Notes: generated by a model not told the origin, from the letters alone. 64,000 bases of DNA from Chitinibacter tainanensis DSM 15459 (GCF_000429785.1 NZ_AUCN01000009.1:124001-188000); one strand, 5' to 3'. Numbered from the stretch's first letter, positions 17,442 through 26,279 are shown. Numbers and translations are program-made.

Positions 17442-17540
17442 GTTATGCTCGGTAAGTAAATTTCCGGTTATTTTAATTTTTCACGAAATTTATTAGCCAG
17501 TTTTAATTTGAATTTGTGCAAGATTTTCTGGCGCAGTTAG

Positions 17541-18014
17541 TTAGCACCAGCGCCGTACCTCTTGGCAATAGCGTGCAAATGGCGCACCAAATTTCGCCAA
17601 CATGGCCCGTTCTTCGGGGATGATTTGAAAACGCTGCAGATACAGCGCAAAGGCCGGCAATAGTGCCAGCGCGGCCAGATTGGCTTGCCAGTCGGCCCAG
17701 CCCGCTAGCATCAGCGCAAAGCCCAGATACATCGGATTACGGGTATGGCGGTAGACCCCGCTGCGCACCAGCTGGCTGGCGGCGGCGGGTTGACGTGGAT
17801 CGAAGGTGGTGCTGGCCTGCCTAAAAGCCTGCCCGCCGGCCAATACTAGGGCCAAACCCAGCGCTAGCAGCAACAAGCCCACCGGGCCATTGAGTGGCAA
17901 GGCGATATTCAGCGCCGGGGTGGCCGCCGCCACGGCCGCCATCAGCACGGCGGTGATGGCCAGCAAAGCCATGGGCATGATTTTCAGTTCGAGTGGGTGT
18001 GGTGATGGTTGCAT
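17541..18014 (-). CDS. Isoprenylcysteine carboxyl methyltransferase family protein
   Basis: 157 aa membrane protein with four or five helices. The C-terminal SAM-binding motif of the ICMT/PEMT superfamily is visible: SGVYRHTRNPMYLGF and EERAMLAKFGAPFARYC. Bacterial members methylate unknown small or lipid substrates. AGGGG 8 nt before ATG 18014 is part of a repeated AGGGGTATA sequence. It lies 48 bp downstream of emrE on the same strand; a stem-loop TATTGCCT-GCG-AGGCAATA (18033-18051) lies between, with no T-run. Confidence 0.78.
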   Translation of the reverse strand: MQPSPHPLELKIMPMALLAITAVLMAAVAAATPALNIALPLNGPVGLLLLALGLALVLAGGQAFRQASTTFDPRQPAAASQLVRSGVYRHTRNPMYLGFALMLAGWADWQANLAALALLPAFALYLQRFQIIPEERAMLAKFGAPFARYCQEVRRWC

Positions 18015-18062
18015 CTATATACCCCTGCGTAGTATTGCCTGCGAGGCAATATCCTACTTGGC

Positions 18063-18395
18063 TTAGTGGCCAGTACTGTTAGAGAAAACATTCATTACGA
18101 TCACGCCACTGACAATCAGTGCAATGCCCAGTAGGGCGGCAAGATCGAGTTTTTGCCCATAGAGCCACCAGCTGGCGACGGTGATCAGCACAATCCCGAT
18201 CCCCGACCACAGCGCATAGGCAATGCCAACCGGGATCGTGCGCAAAGTCAGCGACAAACAATAAAACGCCACGCCGTAGCCGGCAATCACAATCAGCGAA
18301 GGGCCCAGTTTGCTAAAGCCTTCACTGGCTTTAAGGGCGCTGGTAGCGATGGTTTCAGCCACAATGGCCAGCAATAAAATCAGCCAGGGTTTCAT
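18063..18395 (-). CDS. emrE: SMR-family multidrug efflux protein
   Basis: 110 aa, four helices. Glu14 in helix 1 ([20 protein letters not shown]) is the proton/substrate site of small multidrug resistance transporters. The helix-3 segment [15 protein letters not shown] and the [11 protein letters not shown] loop match EmrE closely, better than the guanidinium exporter (Gdx/SugE) branch. It works as an antiparallel dimer exchanging cationic compounds for protons. AAGGAA precedes ATG 18395; the longer frame is not needed. I looked for a guanidine riboswitch upstream and saw none. Confidence 0.9.
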   Translation of the reverse strand: MKPWLILLLAIVAETIATSALKASEGFSKLGPSLIVIAGYGVAFYCLSLTLRTIPVGIAYALWSGIGIVLITVASWWLYGQKLDLAALLGIALIVSGVIVMNVFSNSTGH

Positions 18396-18642
18396 TTCTA
18401 TTCCTTCATCCAATCATCCCGGCGATTGTGCAGAGGTGGGCGGCAAATAGCCAGCGGCCTGTCGCCCATTGTCAAGAATTACCGCTGCGCGCGGCGCCAG
18501 GCTGGCGGGAAATTGATCTGATGCAGTGATGCACTGTAAATAATGCCATTGGTCATGAAATATTGATCCTGACCAAGCGCCGATCAGGGTTTCACAGTAT
18601 AGAATGCCGCTCCTTTTACCTGCTTTTGTCATAGGACGCGTC

Positions 18643-19248
18643 ATGTCAGCCGCTCACCCGCTTGCCCAATCCACCCTTACCGTGACCGAAACCGCCGCCA
18701 ATCCAGCGCCATTGGGCCTGATGGGCTTTGGCATGACCACGGTACTGCTTAATCTGCATAACGCCGGTTTGTTCGAATTGAACGCCATGATTCTGGCGAT
18801 GGGGATTTTCTACGGCGGCCTGGCGCAAGTGATTGCCGGTATTTTCGAATCGAAAAAGAACAATACCTTTGGCATGACGGCGTTTACCTCATACGGCATG
18901 TTCTGGCTGACGCTGGTGGCGCTGATTGTATTCCCACAGTGGGGTATTGCTCCCAAAACCAGTGAAACCGCGATGGGCTGGTATTTACTCGCCTGGGGTA
19001 TCTTTACCGCATTCCTGTTTGTGGGCACGCTGCGGATGAATTTCATCACCCAGTTTATTTTCGGCTCACTGACCGTGCTGTTTTTCTTGCTGGCGATTGG
19101 TGATTTCACCGGCAGCGCTGCCATCAAAACCATCGCCGGTATCGAAGGCATTATCTGCGGTAGCGCGGCGATTTACTCGGCCATGGCGCAAGTGCTGAAT
19201 GAAATCTACGGCCGCGAATTGCTGCCGATGGGTGGCAAGGCGCACTAA
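18643..19248 (+). CDS. satP: Acetate/succinate uptake transporter (SatP/YaaH family)
   Basis: 201 aa, six membrane helices. The family signature NPAPLGLMGFGMTT is at residues about 20-33, with YGGLAQVIAGIFE in helix 2. SatP-type proteins import acetate or succinate with protons. Start 18643 is supported by AGGACG 6 nt upstream; the in-frame ATG at 18604 would add 13 residues not seen in the family. It is a single gene with its own terminator. Confidence 0.92.
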   Translation: MSAAHPLAQSTLTVTETAANPAPLGLMGFGMTTVLLNLHNAGLFELNAMILAMGIFYGGLAQVIAGIFESKKNNTFGMTAFTSYGMFWLTLVALIVFPQWGIAPKTSETAMGWYLLAWGIFTAFLFVGTLRMNFITQFIFGSLTVLFFLLAIGDFTGSAAIKTIAGIEGIICGSAAIYSAMAQVLNEIYGRELLPMGGKAH

Positions 19249-19306
19249 GCCTGCCGCGCAAGTAGCCGGCCTCTTGCTGCGTTGCTTGTCAAAGTGTGTT
19301 GAGATT

Positions 19307-19335
19307 AAAAAAGCCCGCAGTTGCGGGCTTTTTTA
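19307..19335. terminator. Bidirectional terminator after satP
   Basis: AAAAAAGCCCGCA, then TTGCGGGCTTTTTT. It lies between the converging satP and solute-binding protein genes. Confidence 0.9.
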
Positions 19336-19352
19336 TTGTGGCGAGCGGTGGT

Positions 19353-20231
19353 TTAGTTCAGCCGGTTCCAGCTTTTGGTGGCGCTATTAAAGAAGCCCGA
19401 CTCGCGGTAGGCTTTTTCGATGATGCCTTTATCGCGCAGGCGATCTAGACCGATATTCAGCTGCTTGGCTACCAGTGCGCCATTGGGGTCGAGGCGGCTA
19501 ACAAAGAAATGCCGGCTGCCTTGCAGGCCAACTTTCACATTGGTGATCGGCACTAATTTTTTGCCGCCTACATCCATGGATAAATCAGGCGTGGGCTGGA
19601 AGGGCGCCAGTACCACATCGGCGCGTTTTTTCACCAGCATGCCCACCATGGAATCCCAGCTTTGGGTTTTCAGCAGATTAGAAAACTTCAGGCTTTCCAG
19701 TGTGGCCACATCGGGCTTCCAACTATCGGCCACCACCGCGGTGAGCTTTTGCAGCTCGGGCAGCGTACGGGTGAGGCGGGCTTCCACATTATCGGCGGTG
19801 GTGTAAAAGCCGGCTTCAAATTCACCATTACGAATCACCGGCTCAGACACGAACACCTTATCGCTAAGCGGCTTAAGATCGATCTGCCAGGCGCTATTGC
19901 CCCCCATGGTGACATTGCCGGTCATGATTTCTTTGATGTAGCGATTGTAGGAATCGCTGCTGTTATCAACTTTCACGAGCTTAATCGGTAAGTCATTGCC
20001 GCCAGCTTTCAGCGCCTGCATCACCAAGACGATTTCGACCACATCGCGGCGCGAGCCTGGGCCGCCGTAGTTGCTGAGGGTGAGCGGATCGCGCTGGCCG
20101 ATGAATTTTTGGTAATCGTTGTAGACATCCTGCTGGGTCAGGATGGTGATGGTTTTATCGTTGGCCCAAGCGGTACTGGTGGCTGCGGCGGTCAGGGTGA
20201 GCGCGCAGAGTAAACGTTGAAACAAGCGCAT
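19353..20231 (-). CDS. Periplasmic solute-binding protein, type-2 fold
   Basis: About 292 aa. Signal peptide with cleavage likely after STAWA. The mature part has the outline of an amino-acid-type periplasmic binding protein (KTITILTQQDVYNDYQKFIG, a hinge, and a C-terminal NIGLDRLRDKGIIEKAYRE that is typical of SBP_bac_3). No permease or ATPase is adjacent, so it is an orphan that may serve a distant transporter or a sensor. AGGAGG precedes two consecutive ATGs; 20231 has the better spacing. Confidence 0.7.
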   Translation of the reverse strand: MRLFQRLLCALTLTAAATSTAWANDKTITILTQQDVYNDYQKFIGQRDPLTLSNYGGPGSRRDVVEIVLVMQALKAGGNDLPIKLVKVDNSSDSYNRYIKEIMTGNVTMGGNSAWQIDLKPLSDKVFVSEPVIRNGEFEAGFYTTADNVEARLTRTLPELQKLTAVVADSWKPDVATLESLKFSNLLKTQSWDSMVGMLVKKRADVVLAPFQPTPDLSMDVGGKKLVPITNVKVGLQGSRHFFVSRLDPNGALVAKQLNIGLDRLRDKGIIEKAYRESGFFNSATKSWNRLN

Positions 20232-20405
20232 CATCAAATCCTCCTAGAATGGGCTGAACCCATCATGGCAAGTTGTAAGGCAAAAGGCAATCGCGATAAG
20301 CCTGTAGCCCGCAACTGCATAAAGCTGACAACATCCGGCGCGCCAATGTGCCGGAGGCTATGGGCTGAATAGAAATTAGCTATCGGGCAGATGAAAACTC
20401 TTGAT

Positions 20406-20434
20406 TTGACGATCGTCGCCCAGATATCTACAGT
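20406..20434 (+). promoter_or_regulatory. sigma-70-type promoter of ahpC
   Basis: TTGACG (20406-20411), 17-nt spacer, TACAGT (20429-20434). The leader to the ahpC ATG is about 30 nt. No convincing OxyR site could be picked out by eye. Confidence 0.5.
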
Positions 20435-20472
20435 GTTGCCAACTTTTACCGAACCCTTTTAGGAGTTTTAAC

Positions 20473-21078
20473 ATGGCTGTATTGGTTGCTAAGCAAGCCC
20501 CTGACTTCACCGCCGCTGCCGTTCTGGGCAATGGCCAGATCGTTGACAACTTCAACCTGAAAGAAGCCACCGCCGGCAAATACACGGCCATCTTCTTCTA
20601 CCCACTGGACTTCACTTTCGTTTGCCCATCTGAGCTGATCGCTTTTGATCACCGTCTGGAAGAATTCAAAAAACGCAATGTGGAAGTGATCGGCGTATCG
20701 ATCGACAGCCAATTCACCCACGCTGCATGGCGCAACACCCCAGTCGAAAAAGGCGGTATCGGCCAAGTGGGTTACACCCTGGTGGCTGACGTGAAGCACG
20801 AAATTTGCCAAGCTTATGATGTTGAGTTGGCCGATGCGGGCGTGGCACTGCGCGGTACCTTCCTGATCGACAAAAACGGCGTAGTACAACACCAAGTGGT
20901 GAACAACCTGCCACTGGGTCGTGATATCGACGAACTGCTGCGTGTGATCGACGCGCTGCAATTCACCGAAGAGCACGGCGAAGTGTGCCCAGCCGGCTGG
21001 AACAAAGGCAAAAAAGGTATGAAAGCCGACGCGGATGGCGTGGCTTCTTACCTGGCTGAAAACGCCGCTGCACTGTAA
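20473..21078 (+). CDS. ahpC: 2-Cys peroxiredoxin (AhpC/Prx1 type)
   Basis: 201 aa cytosolic peroxidase. Peroxidatic Cys51 sits in DFTFVCPSE and the resolving cysteine in GEVCPAGW near residue 172. A GGIG loop is present, but the C-terminal YF motif of over-oxidation-sensitive peroxiredoxins is absent (the tail ends SYLAENAAAL), so it should resist inactivation. No ahpF is adjacent; thioredoxin is the likely reductant. AGGAG before ATG 20473. It is a single gene with its own promoter and a double terminator. Confidence 0.95.
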   Translation: MAVLVAKQAPDFTAAAVLGNGQIVDNFNLKEATAGKYTAIFFYPLDFTFVCPSELIAFDHRLEEFKKRNVEVIGVSIDSQFTHAAWRNTPVEKGGIGQVGYTLVADVKHEICQAYDVELADAGVALRGTFLIDKNGVVQHQVVNNLPLGRDIDELLRVIDALQFTEEHGEVCPAGWNKGKKGMKADADGVASYLAENAAAL

Positions 21079-21087
21079 TTGAAGCTC

Positions 21088-21145
21088 ATCACTTCGCGCC
21101 ATGCGCGAAGTGATCGCTCCGCCAAGCCCCGCCTAGCGGGGCTTT
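21088..21145 (+). terminator. Double hairpin terminator after ahpC
   Basis: First stem: ATCACTTCGCGC-CAT-GCGCGAAGTGAT, a perfect 12-bp hairpin without T-run. Second stem: AAGCCCCGC-CTA-GCGGGGCTTT with a short T tract. The second is the terminator; the first may protect the mRNA 3' end. Confidence 0.8.
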
Positions 21146-21227
21146 GTTGTATCTGCATGGCCTTGCCAATCTGCCCGCGGCCGCGCATGCCGTATAATCT
21201 GGCTAACCAAAATGCCGCAGGAAAACT

Positions 21228-22379
21228 ATGTCTCAACATGTGATTGCCCCGCCGCAAGCCGGCGTTAGCCCGCTGACCTGGTATCAATCCCTGGCCAGCC
21301 AGCCCGGCTTTATTGCCGACCAATCGCAAGCCGCCGCCATCGAGCGGCTGGAAGCACTGTGGCAACAGCTGGTGGTGTTCAAGCAAAAGCGCAATCGCCT
21401 GTTTGGCAAAACCCTGCTGCCGATGCCCGATTTACCGCGCGGGCTGTATTTTTGGGGCGGCGTAGGGCGCGGCAAAAGCTTTTTGATGGATGCGTTTTAC
21501 GCCGGCCTGCCGTATAAGCGCAAAAAGCGCCTGCATTTTCACTACTTTATGCAGGAAGTGCACCGCGAACTGCGCGCACAGCAAGGCAGTGACGACCCGC
21601 TCACCAAAGTCGCCGACAAATGGGCCAAAGCCGTGCGCGTGCTGTGTTTTGACGAGTTTCACGTCTCCGACATTGCCGACGCGATGATTCTGGGGCGGCT
21701 GATGGAGCAACTATTTAATCGCGGCGTGGTGCTGGTAACGACGTCGAATTACCCGCCCGATGGGCTGTACCCGAACGGGCTGCAGCGCGCGAATTTCCTG
21801 CCCACCATCGAGCTACTGAAAGCGCGGCTGGATGTACTGAATGTCGACGGCGGGCAAGATTTCCGCTTGCGCGCGCTCACCGCCGCGCGCACCTATCTGT
21901 ACCCGCAAGATGCCGCCAGCGAGGCTGAGCTAGGCGAGCTGTTTGCCAAAATGGCAACCGGCCACGATCAAGATCCGCAGCTCACCCTTGAAGGCCGCAA
22001 GCTCAAAGCCCGCCGCCGCGCCGGTGGCGCCATTTGGTTTGATTTTGCCGTGCTATGCGGCGATGGCCGTGGTCAGGCCGACTATCTGGCGCTGGCGCAG
22101 GAATATCACACCGTCTTCCTCACTGGCCTGCCTAAGCTCAAGCCGGAAAACAGCAATCTGGCTCGCCGCTTTACCTGGCTGGTGGATGTGTTTTACGACC
22201 ACCGCGTTAAACTCATCATCGGCGCTGATGTGCCGGTGGATCAGGTGTATGTCGAGGGTCTGCAAGCCAGCGAATTCTTCCGCACCGCCAGCCGCCTGAC
22301 CGAAATGCAATCGAAAGAATACCTCGCGCTGGCGCATCAAAGCGTCGAGCAAGCGCAAGCAGGGCTGATCGAGACTTAA
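21228..22379 (+). CDS. zapE: Cell division ATPase ZapE (AFG1 family)
   Basis: 383 aa AAA-type ATPase. Walker A is GGVGRGKS at residues 77-84, Walker B is LCFDEFHVSD, followed by the second family motif TTSNYPPDGLYPNGLQR. ZapE acts at the septum late in division and is needed under anaerobic or heat stress in E. coli. AGGA precedes ATG 21228. It seems to be the first gene of a short run with the DUF1330 gene. Confidence 0.93.
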   Translation: MSQHVIAPPQAGVSPLTWYQSLASQPGFIADQSQAAAIERLEALWQQLVVFKQKRNRLFGKTLLPMPDLPRGLYFWGGVGRGKSFLMDAFYAGLPYKRKKRLHFHYFMQEVHRELRAQQGSDDPLTKVADKWAKAVRVLCFDEFHVSDIADAMILGRLMEQLFNRGVVLVTTSNYPPDGLYPNGLQRANFLPTIELLKARLDVLNVDGGQDFRLRALTAARTYLYPQDAASEAELGELFAKMATGHDQDPQLTLEGRKLKARRRAGGAIWFDFAVLCGDGRGQADYLALAQEYHTVFLTGLPKLKPENSNLARRFTWLVDVFYDHRVKLIIGADVPVDQVYVEGLQASEFFRTASRLTEMQSKEYLALAHQSVEQAQAGLIET

Positions 22380-22443
22380 TCCTCACCGGATGTCGCTGAC
22401 TTCATGCTATGGTTTTGCTTTCACTACATCTGGAAGCAAGGCC

Positions 22444-22749
22444 ATGGCCAAAGGCTATTGGATCGTCCGCCTCGACATCACCCAGCTAGAACCCTTTCAA
22501 GCCTATATCGCAGCCAATGGCGCGGCTCTCGCAGAATACGGCGCCCAGTATCTGGCTAGAGCAGGCCAGTATCAATGCGTGGAAGGCAATACCCGTTCAC
22601 GCAACACCATCGTCGAGTTTCCCACCTACCAAGCCGCACTCGATTGCTACCACTCCGTGCCGTATCAAAATGCCAAAGCGTTGCGCGACGGCGCGTGTGA
22701 GATTGATTTGGTGGTTGTGGAAGGGTATGACGGGGTGCAGCCGAGGTAA
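22444..22749 (+). CDS. DUF1330-family protein
   Basis: 101 aa ferredoxin-like dimeric alpha/beta fold. MAKGYWIVRLDITQLEPFQAY at the N-terminus and SVPYQNAKALRDGACEIDLVVVEG at the C-terminus are characteristic. The reaction is unknown for the family. AAGG precedes ATG 22444, where the homologous region begins; the longer frame from 22390 is rejected. Only 64 bp separate it from zapE. Confidence 0.85.
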   Translation: MAKGYWIVRLDITQLEPFQAYIAANGAALAEYGAQYLARAGQYQCVEGNTRSRNTIVEFPTYQAALDCYHSVPYQNAKALRDGACEIDLVVVEGYDGVQPR

Positions 22750-22794
22750 TTAGGGGCGCTAGGATAGCTGATTTTAAGCTTGAGATTTGAATTG

Positions 22795-23232
22795 ATGACT
22801 AGAGTCGCAAACCACGATGACCTAGCCGGCGTGCTGCGCTTGTATCAAGAGCTGCGCCCGCATGATCCGGCCTTGGCCGATGATCTTGCGCAAGAACGTT
22901 GGGCGCAGATCATTGCCGATCCAAACACGCAGATTGTGGTGGCCGAGATCGATGGCTTGCTAGCTGCGACCTGCGCGTTGAGCATCAATCGCAGCATCGC
23001 CAACGGCGCTAGGCCGTTTGGCCTCATCGAGCATGTGATCACCGCCAGCGCCTATCGCCGCCGCGGGCTGAGTCGCCAAGTGCTGGAATTCGCGCTGGCC
23101 TTGGCGTGGCAGGCCGATTGCTACAAAGTGATGCTGCTGTCGGGCGAGCAGCTGACTGCGGCGCATTCGGTGTACGAGGCGGTTGGCTTTAAAAGCGGGA
23201 TTGAAAAAGCCTTTGTGATCAAACGCCCTTGA
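22795..23232 (+). CDS. GNAT-family N-acetyltransferase
   Basis: 145 aa. The acetyl-CoA loop is RRRGLSRQVLEFAL (motif A) after HVITASAYR, and the C-terminal SVYEAVGFKSG matches motif B. The substrate is unknown. ATG 22795 is taken because the fold begins at TRVANHDDLAGVLRLY; the TTG at 22780 is a weak alternative. It is one of two unrelated GNATs in tandem here. Confidence 0.82.
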   Translation: MTRVANHDDLAGVLRLYQELRPHDPALADDLAQERWAQIIADPNTQIVVAEIDGLLAATCALSINRSIANGARPFGLIEHVITASAYRRRGLSRQVLEFALALAWQADCYKVMLLSGEQLTAAHSVYEAVGFKSGIEKAFVIKRP

Positions 23233-23357
23233 GGTCGTCTGCGGCACTTTGGCGCTTAGCCTTTCGCAGCATGCACTAGCCAACACCTTCGGCACTCAAT
23301 ACTTAGGCACACATTTTGCTGCATAGCTTACTCATAGCTGTGGCCATGGAGTGACCA

Positions 23358-23828
23358 ATGCGCATCATCATCGACGACCTTACCCACCCCCAAGTTGCTG
23401 ATTTATTGCAGGAACATCTGGCCGGTATGTATGCCAACTCGCCGGCGGAATGTGTGTTTGCACTGGATTTAGCCGCACTCAAAGCGCCAGAAATTACCTT
23501 TATGACCGCTTGGGAAGGCGAGGCTTTGCTCGGTTGTGGTGCATTCAAGCGGCTGGATGCCCAGCACGCCGAGCTTAAATCCATGCGCACCGCTGCGCGG
23601 TATGTGCGGCGCGGGGTGGGGCGGGCGCTGTTGCAGGCGCTAGAGGCTGAGGCCCGCGCACAGGGTATTCAGCGATTAAGCCTCGAAACCGGCACCACGC
23701 CGGCCTTTGCCCCAGCGCATCGGCTGTATGCGCAGCAAGGCTATCAGCCCTGCGGGCCGTTTGCGCAGTACCAGCCCGACCCTTTTAGCCTCTTTATGAG
23801 CAAAAGCCTGCATACGCCGGTGATTTGA
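23358..23828 (+). CDS. GNAT-family N-acetyltransferase (YsnE-like)
   Basis: 156 aa. Motif A reads RRGVGRALLQALEAEARAQG and motif B RLYAQQGYQPCGPFAQY. ELKSMRTAARYV is the usual strand before the loop. The pattern resembles YsnE/PhnO-type acetyltransferases of small molecules. GGAG stands 8 nt before ATG 23358. It is separated from the previous GNAT by 125 bp, so cotranscription is uncertain. Confidence 0.82.
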   Translation: MRIIIDDLTHPQVADLLQEHLAGMYANSPAECVFALDLAALKAPEITFMTAWEGEALLGCGAFKRLDAQHAELKSMRTAARYVRRGVGRALLQALEAEARAQGIQRLSLETGTTPAFAPAHRLYAQQGYQPCGPFAQYQPDPFSLFMSKSLHTPVI

Positions 23829-23903
23829 GGCTAATTGGGTCGGCGTTGTCTGGCGCAACACTTGGCTCAGCGCATTCTAATTTGATCTAGATGCAATGCA
23901 CCG

Positions 23904-24008
23904 CATTCGGCTGCGAAGGCGAATGGCTGCCCGTGTATCATGGCGACTGTGCCCTGCCTGCCGGGGCGCGGATAACAGGGCGACCGGGTTTTCTCCCCGG
24001 CCACGCCA
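23904..24008 (+). promoter_or_regulatory. Structured 5' leader of the permease gene (candidate riboswitch)
   Basis: A hairpin CATTCG/CGAATG (23904-23909 with 23920-23925) is followed by a likely three-way junction. P1 is TGGCG/CGCCA (23941-23945 with 24004-24008). P2 is GCCCTG/CAGGGC (23951-23956 with 23976-23981), with a small inner CCG/CGG stem. P3 is CCGGG/CCCGG (23984-23988 with 23996-24000). All pairs are perfect Watson-Crick. The junction ends 9 nt before AAGGGA and the start codon. It does not carry the CTGAGA and GATC motifs of TPP riboswitches. Pairings were found by eye and have no covariation support. Confidence 0.45.
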
Positions 24009-24025
24009 AGACAAAAGGGAATGCG

Positions 24026-25240
24026 ATGAGTAATACAACACCAACTAGCAGCGCCACCTTGTCCGGCCCGGCGCTGGGCTTGCTGTGGTTTGGGGCCGCC
24101 GTGTCGCTGGCCGAAATCATGACGGGTACTTTGTTAGCTCCGCTGGGTTTTGCTGATGGCGTGAAAGCCATTTTGCTCGGCCATATGATTGGCGGCGTGC
24201 TGTTCTGGCTGGCGGGCTATATCGGCGCCAAGACCGGTAAATCGGCGATGGAAACTGTCAAGCGCTCGTTTGGTCAGCGCGGCAGTACGCTGTTTTCGCT
24301 GGCCAATGTAGTGCAGCTGGTAGGCTGGACGGCGATTATGGTGTTTTCTGGCGCGGCAGCGGCGAATTTTCTGGTGCCGCAAGTGGGCAATGCCGGTTGG
24401 TCGCTGGTGATTGGGGCCTTGATTGCCTTGTGGATCGCGCTCGATTTGAAAAACATGTCGCGCCTGCAGTCGGTGACCGCCGCACTGCTGTTTTTGCTGA
24501 CTATTTTACTCAGTGTGGTGGTGTTTCAGGCCGAGGCGGCGCAGCTGCCGGCTGCGGCGCAGCAAACCATGAGTTTTGGCATGGCAGTCGAGCTAGCGGT
24601 GGCCATGCCGTTATCGTGGTTGCCACTGGTGAGCGATTACACCCGTTCGGCGCGCCACGCAGGGCGTGATACCACCTGGGCCACGCTGGCGTATTTTATT
24701 GGCAGCAGCTGGATGTTCATCATCGGCTTGGGCGCTGCGCTGTTTGCCGGCACTGGCGATGTGGCGGCGATTATGGCTAAGGCCGGTCTGGGTGTAGCGG
24801 CGATCTTGGTGGTGGTGTTTTCAACGGTGACCACCACTTTTCTGGATGCGGCCTCAGCGGGGATTTCGGCGGCCAGCCTTAATCCAAAACTACCTGAGCG
24901 TGCCGCGGGCATTGCTGCCGTGGTGCTGGGCACTGCGCTGGCGCTGTGGGCGCCGGTGAATAGTTTTGAGAGTTTCCTGTTTTTGATTGGCTCGGTGTTT
25001 GCGCCGATGATTGCCATCATGGTGGCGGATTATTTTGTACTGAAACAGGATGCCTCGGCTCAGCTGGTGAGCTGGCCAAATCTGGCCTTGTGGTTGGCTG
25101 GGTTTGGTCTGTATCGCTATTCCATGAGCTGGGATCTACCCGTGGGCAACACCTTACCAGTGATGCTGATCGTGGCCAGCGTGGCTTGCCTGTGTGGCGT
25201 GGTGGGGCGCAAACGCGCCGCCCGTGCGGTAACGGCCTAA
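24026..25240 (+). CDS. NCS1-type cytosine/hydroxymethylpyrimidine permease (CodB/CytX-like)
   Basis: 404 aa with about 12 membrane helices. SGPALGLLWFGAAVSLAEIMTG at the N-terminus and the LPLVSDYTRSARH segment between helices are typical of the CodB/CytX branch of nucleobase-cation symporters. CytX members take up the thiamine precursor hydroxymethylpyrimidine; CodB takes cytosine. The N-terminus looks closer to CytX. ATG 24026 with AAGGGA upstream is preferred; the in-frame start at 23891 would run through the structured leader. Neither thiamine nor pyrimidine genes are adjacent. Confidence 0.82.
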   Translation: MSNTTPTSSATLSGPALGLLWFGAAVSLAEIMTGTLLAPLGFADGVKAILLGHMIGGVLFWLAGYIGAKTGKSAMETVKRSFGQRGSTLFSLANVVQLVGWTAIMVFSGAAAANFLVPQVGNAGWSLVIGALIALWIALDLKNMSRLQSVTAALLFLLTILLSVVVFQAEAAQLPAAAQQTMSFGMAVELAVAMPLSWLPLVSDYTRSARHAGRDTTWATLAYFIGSSWMFIIGLGAALFAGTGDVAAIMAKAGLGVAAILVVVFSTVTTTFLDAASAGISAASLNPKLPERAAGIAAVVLGTALALWAPVNSFESFLFLIGSVFAPMIAIMVADYFVLKQDASAQLVSWPNLALWLAGFGLYRYSMSWDLPVGNTLPVMLIVASVACLCGVVGRKRAARAVTA

Positions 25241-25250
25241 AGGCACGCGG

Positions 25251-26216
25251 ATGCAAATGCAAGCCTACACCGCGGTGGCGGGCCAATTGCAATTGGGCCC
25301 AGCGCCGCGCCCCGAGCCCGGCCCGGGGCAGTTGCTGGTGAAAGTGGCCGCGGCCGGGGTGAACCGGGCTGATCTGGTGCAGGTGGCGGGGCTGTATCCA
25401 CCCCCGCCGGGCGAATCCAGCATCATTGGCTTGGAGATCGCCGGTGAAGTGGTGGCGTTGGGGCCGCAGGTGCAGGGCTTTAGGCTGGGGCAAGCGGTGT
25501 TTGGCTTGGTGGCTGGTGGTGCTTATGCGGAGTATTGCCTGCTAGACCAATCATTGGCTTGGTTGCAGCCCGATACCCTCAGTAGTATCCAGGCCGCCAG
25601 CTTGCCGGAGGTGTGGTTAACTGCATGGTTAAATCTCATCACGCTTGGGCAACTCCGCCCCGGGCAACGGGCGCTAATTCACGCCGGCGCCAGTGGCGTG
25701 GGGGCGGCGGCGATTCAGCTGGCCAAGGCGCAGGGCGCGTGGGTGGCCGCGACGGCCAGCTCGCCTGCCAAGCTGGATTTCTGCCGCGGGCTGGGCGCCG
25801 ATTGCGTGATCAATTATCGCGAGCAAGATTTTGCTGCGGAGCTCAAAGCCATGGGCGGGGTGGATCTGATTCTGGATCCGGTCGGCGGCAGCTATCTGGC
25901 CGGCAATCAGCGCTGTTTGCGCCTTGATGGCCGGCTGATTTTGATTGGCCTTTTGGGCGGGGCCAGCGCGGAGCTGAATCTGGGGCAACTGCTGGTGAAA
26001 CGCCAGCAGCTGCTGGGCTCCACCCTGCGCAGCTTGCCCTTGGCGCGCAAAACCGAGCTGGCCCAAGCCGTGGCGCGCGAGCTCTTGCCGCAATGGGCAA
26101 ATGGCCGCTTGCAGCTGAGCATTGATCGGGTATTTGCCTGGCAGGATGCGCCCGCCGCGCATGCCTATCTGGCGCAAAACCAGAATCTGGGCAAAGTGGT
26201 GCTGAGCGTGGCCTAG
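25251..26216 (+). CDS. Zinc-independent NAD(P)H quinone oxidoreductase (PIG3/QOR type)
   Basis: 321 aa medium-chain dehydrogenase. The GroES-like N-terminal half has AAGVNRADLVQVAGLYPPPPG without the structural or catalytic zinc cysteines. The Rossmann half has HAGASGVGAAAIQLAKAQGA, then LILDPVGGSYL. This pattern is the PIG3 branch of quinone reductases, which reduce quinones or enones with NADPH. AAAGG precedes ATG 25251. It starts 10 bp after the permease stop, so the two are probably cotranscribed, and is followed by a terminator. Confidence 0.9.
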   Translation: MQMQAYTAVAGQLQLGPAPRPEPGPGQLLVKVAAAGVNRADLVQVAGLYPPPPGESSIIGLEIAGEVVALGPQVQGFRLGQAVFGLVAGGAYAEYCLLDQSLAWLQPDTLSSIQAASLPEVWLTAWLNLITLGQLRPGQRALIHAGASGVGAAAIQLAKAQGAWVAATASSPAKLDFCRGLGADCVINYREQDFAAELKAMGGVDLILDPVGGSYLAGNQRCLRLDGRLILIGLLGGASAELNLGQLLVKRQQLLGSTLRSLPLARKTELAQAVARELLPQWANGRLQLSIDRVFAWQDAPAAHAYLAQNQNLGKVVLSVA

Positions 26217-26245
26217 GCTGGCACTGGATAAACGAGCGCAACAAT

Positions 26246-26279
26246 GAAAAAAGCCATGCCAGCCGGCATGGCTTTTTTG
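26246..26279. terminator. Bidirectional terminator
   Basis: AAAAAAGCCATGCC, AGCC loop region, GGCATGGCTTTTTT. It lies between the quinone reductase and the converging 65-aa gene. Confidence 0.92.

Noticed and set aside
18396-18480. Guanidine riboswitch upstream of the SMR gene
   Set aside because: No paired hairpins with ACGR loops were found; the protein also resembles EmrE more than the guanidinium exporter.
23941-24008. TPP riboswitch for the CytX-like permease
   Set aside because: Family knowledge made it the first guess, but the CTGAGA and GATC-type thi-box motifs are absent, so the structure is reported as unknown.
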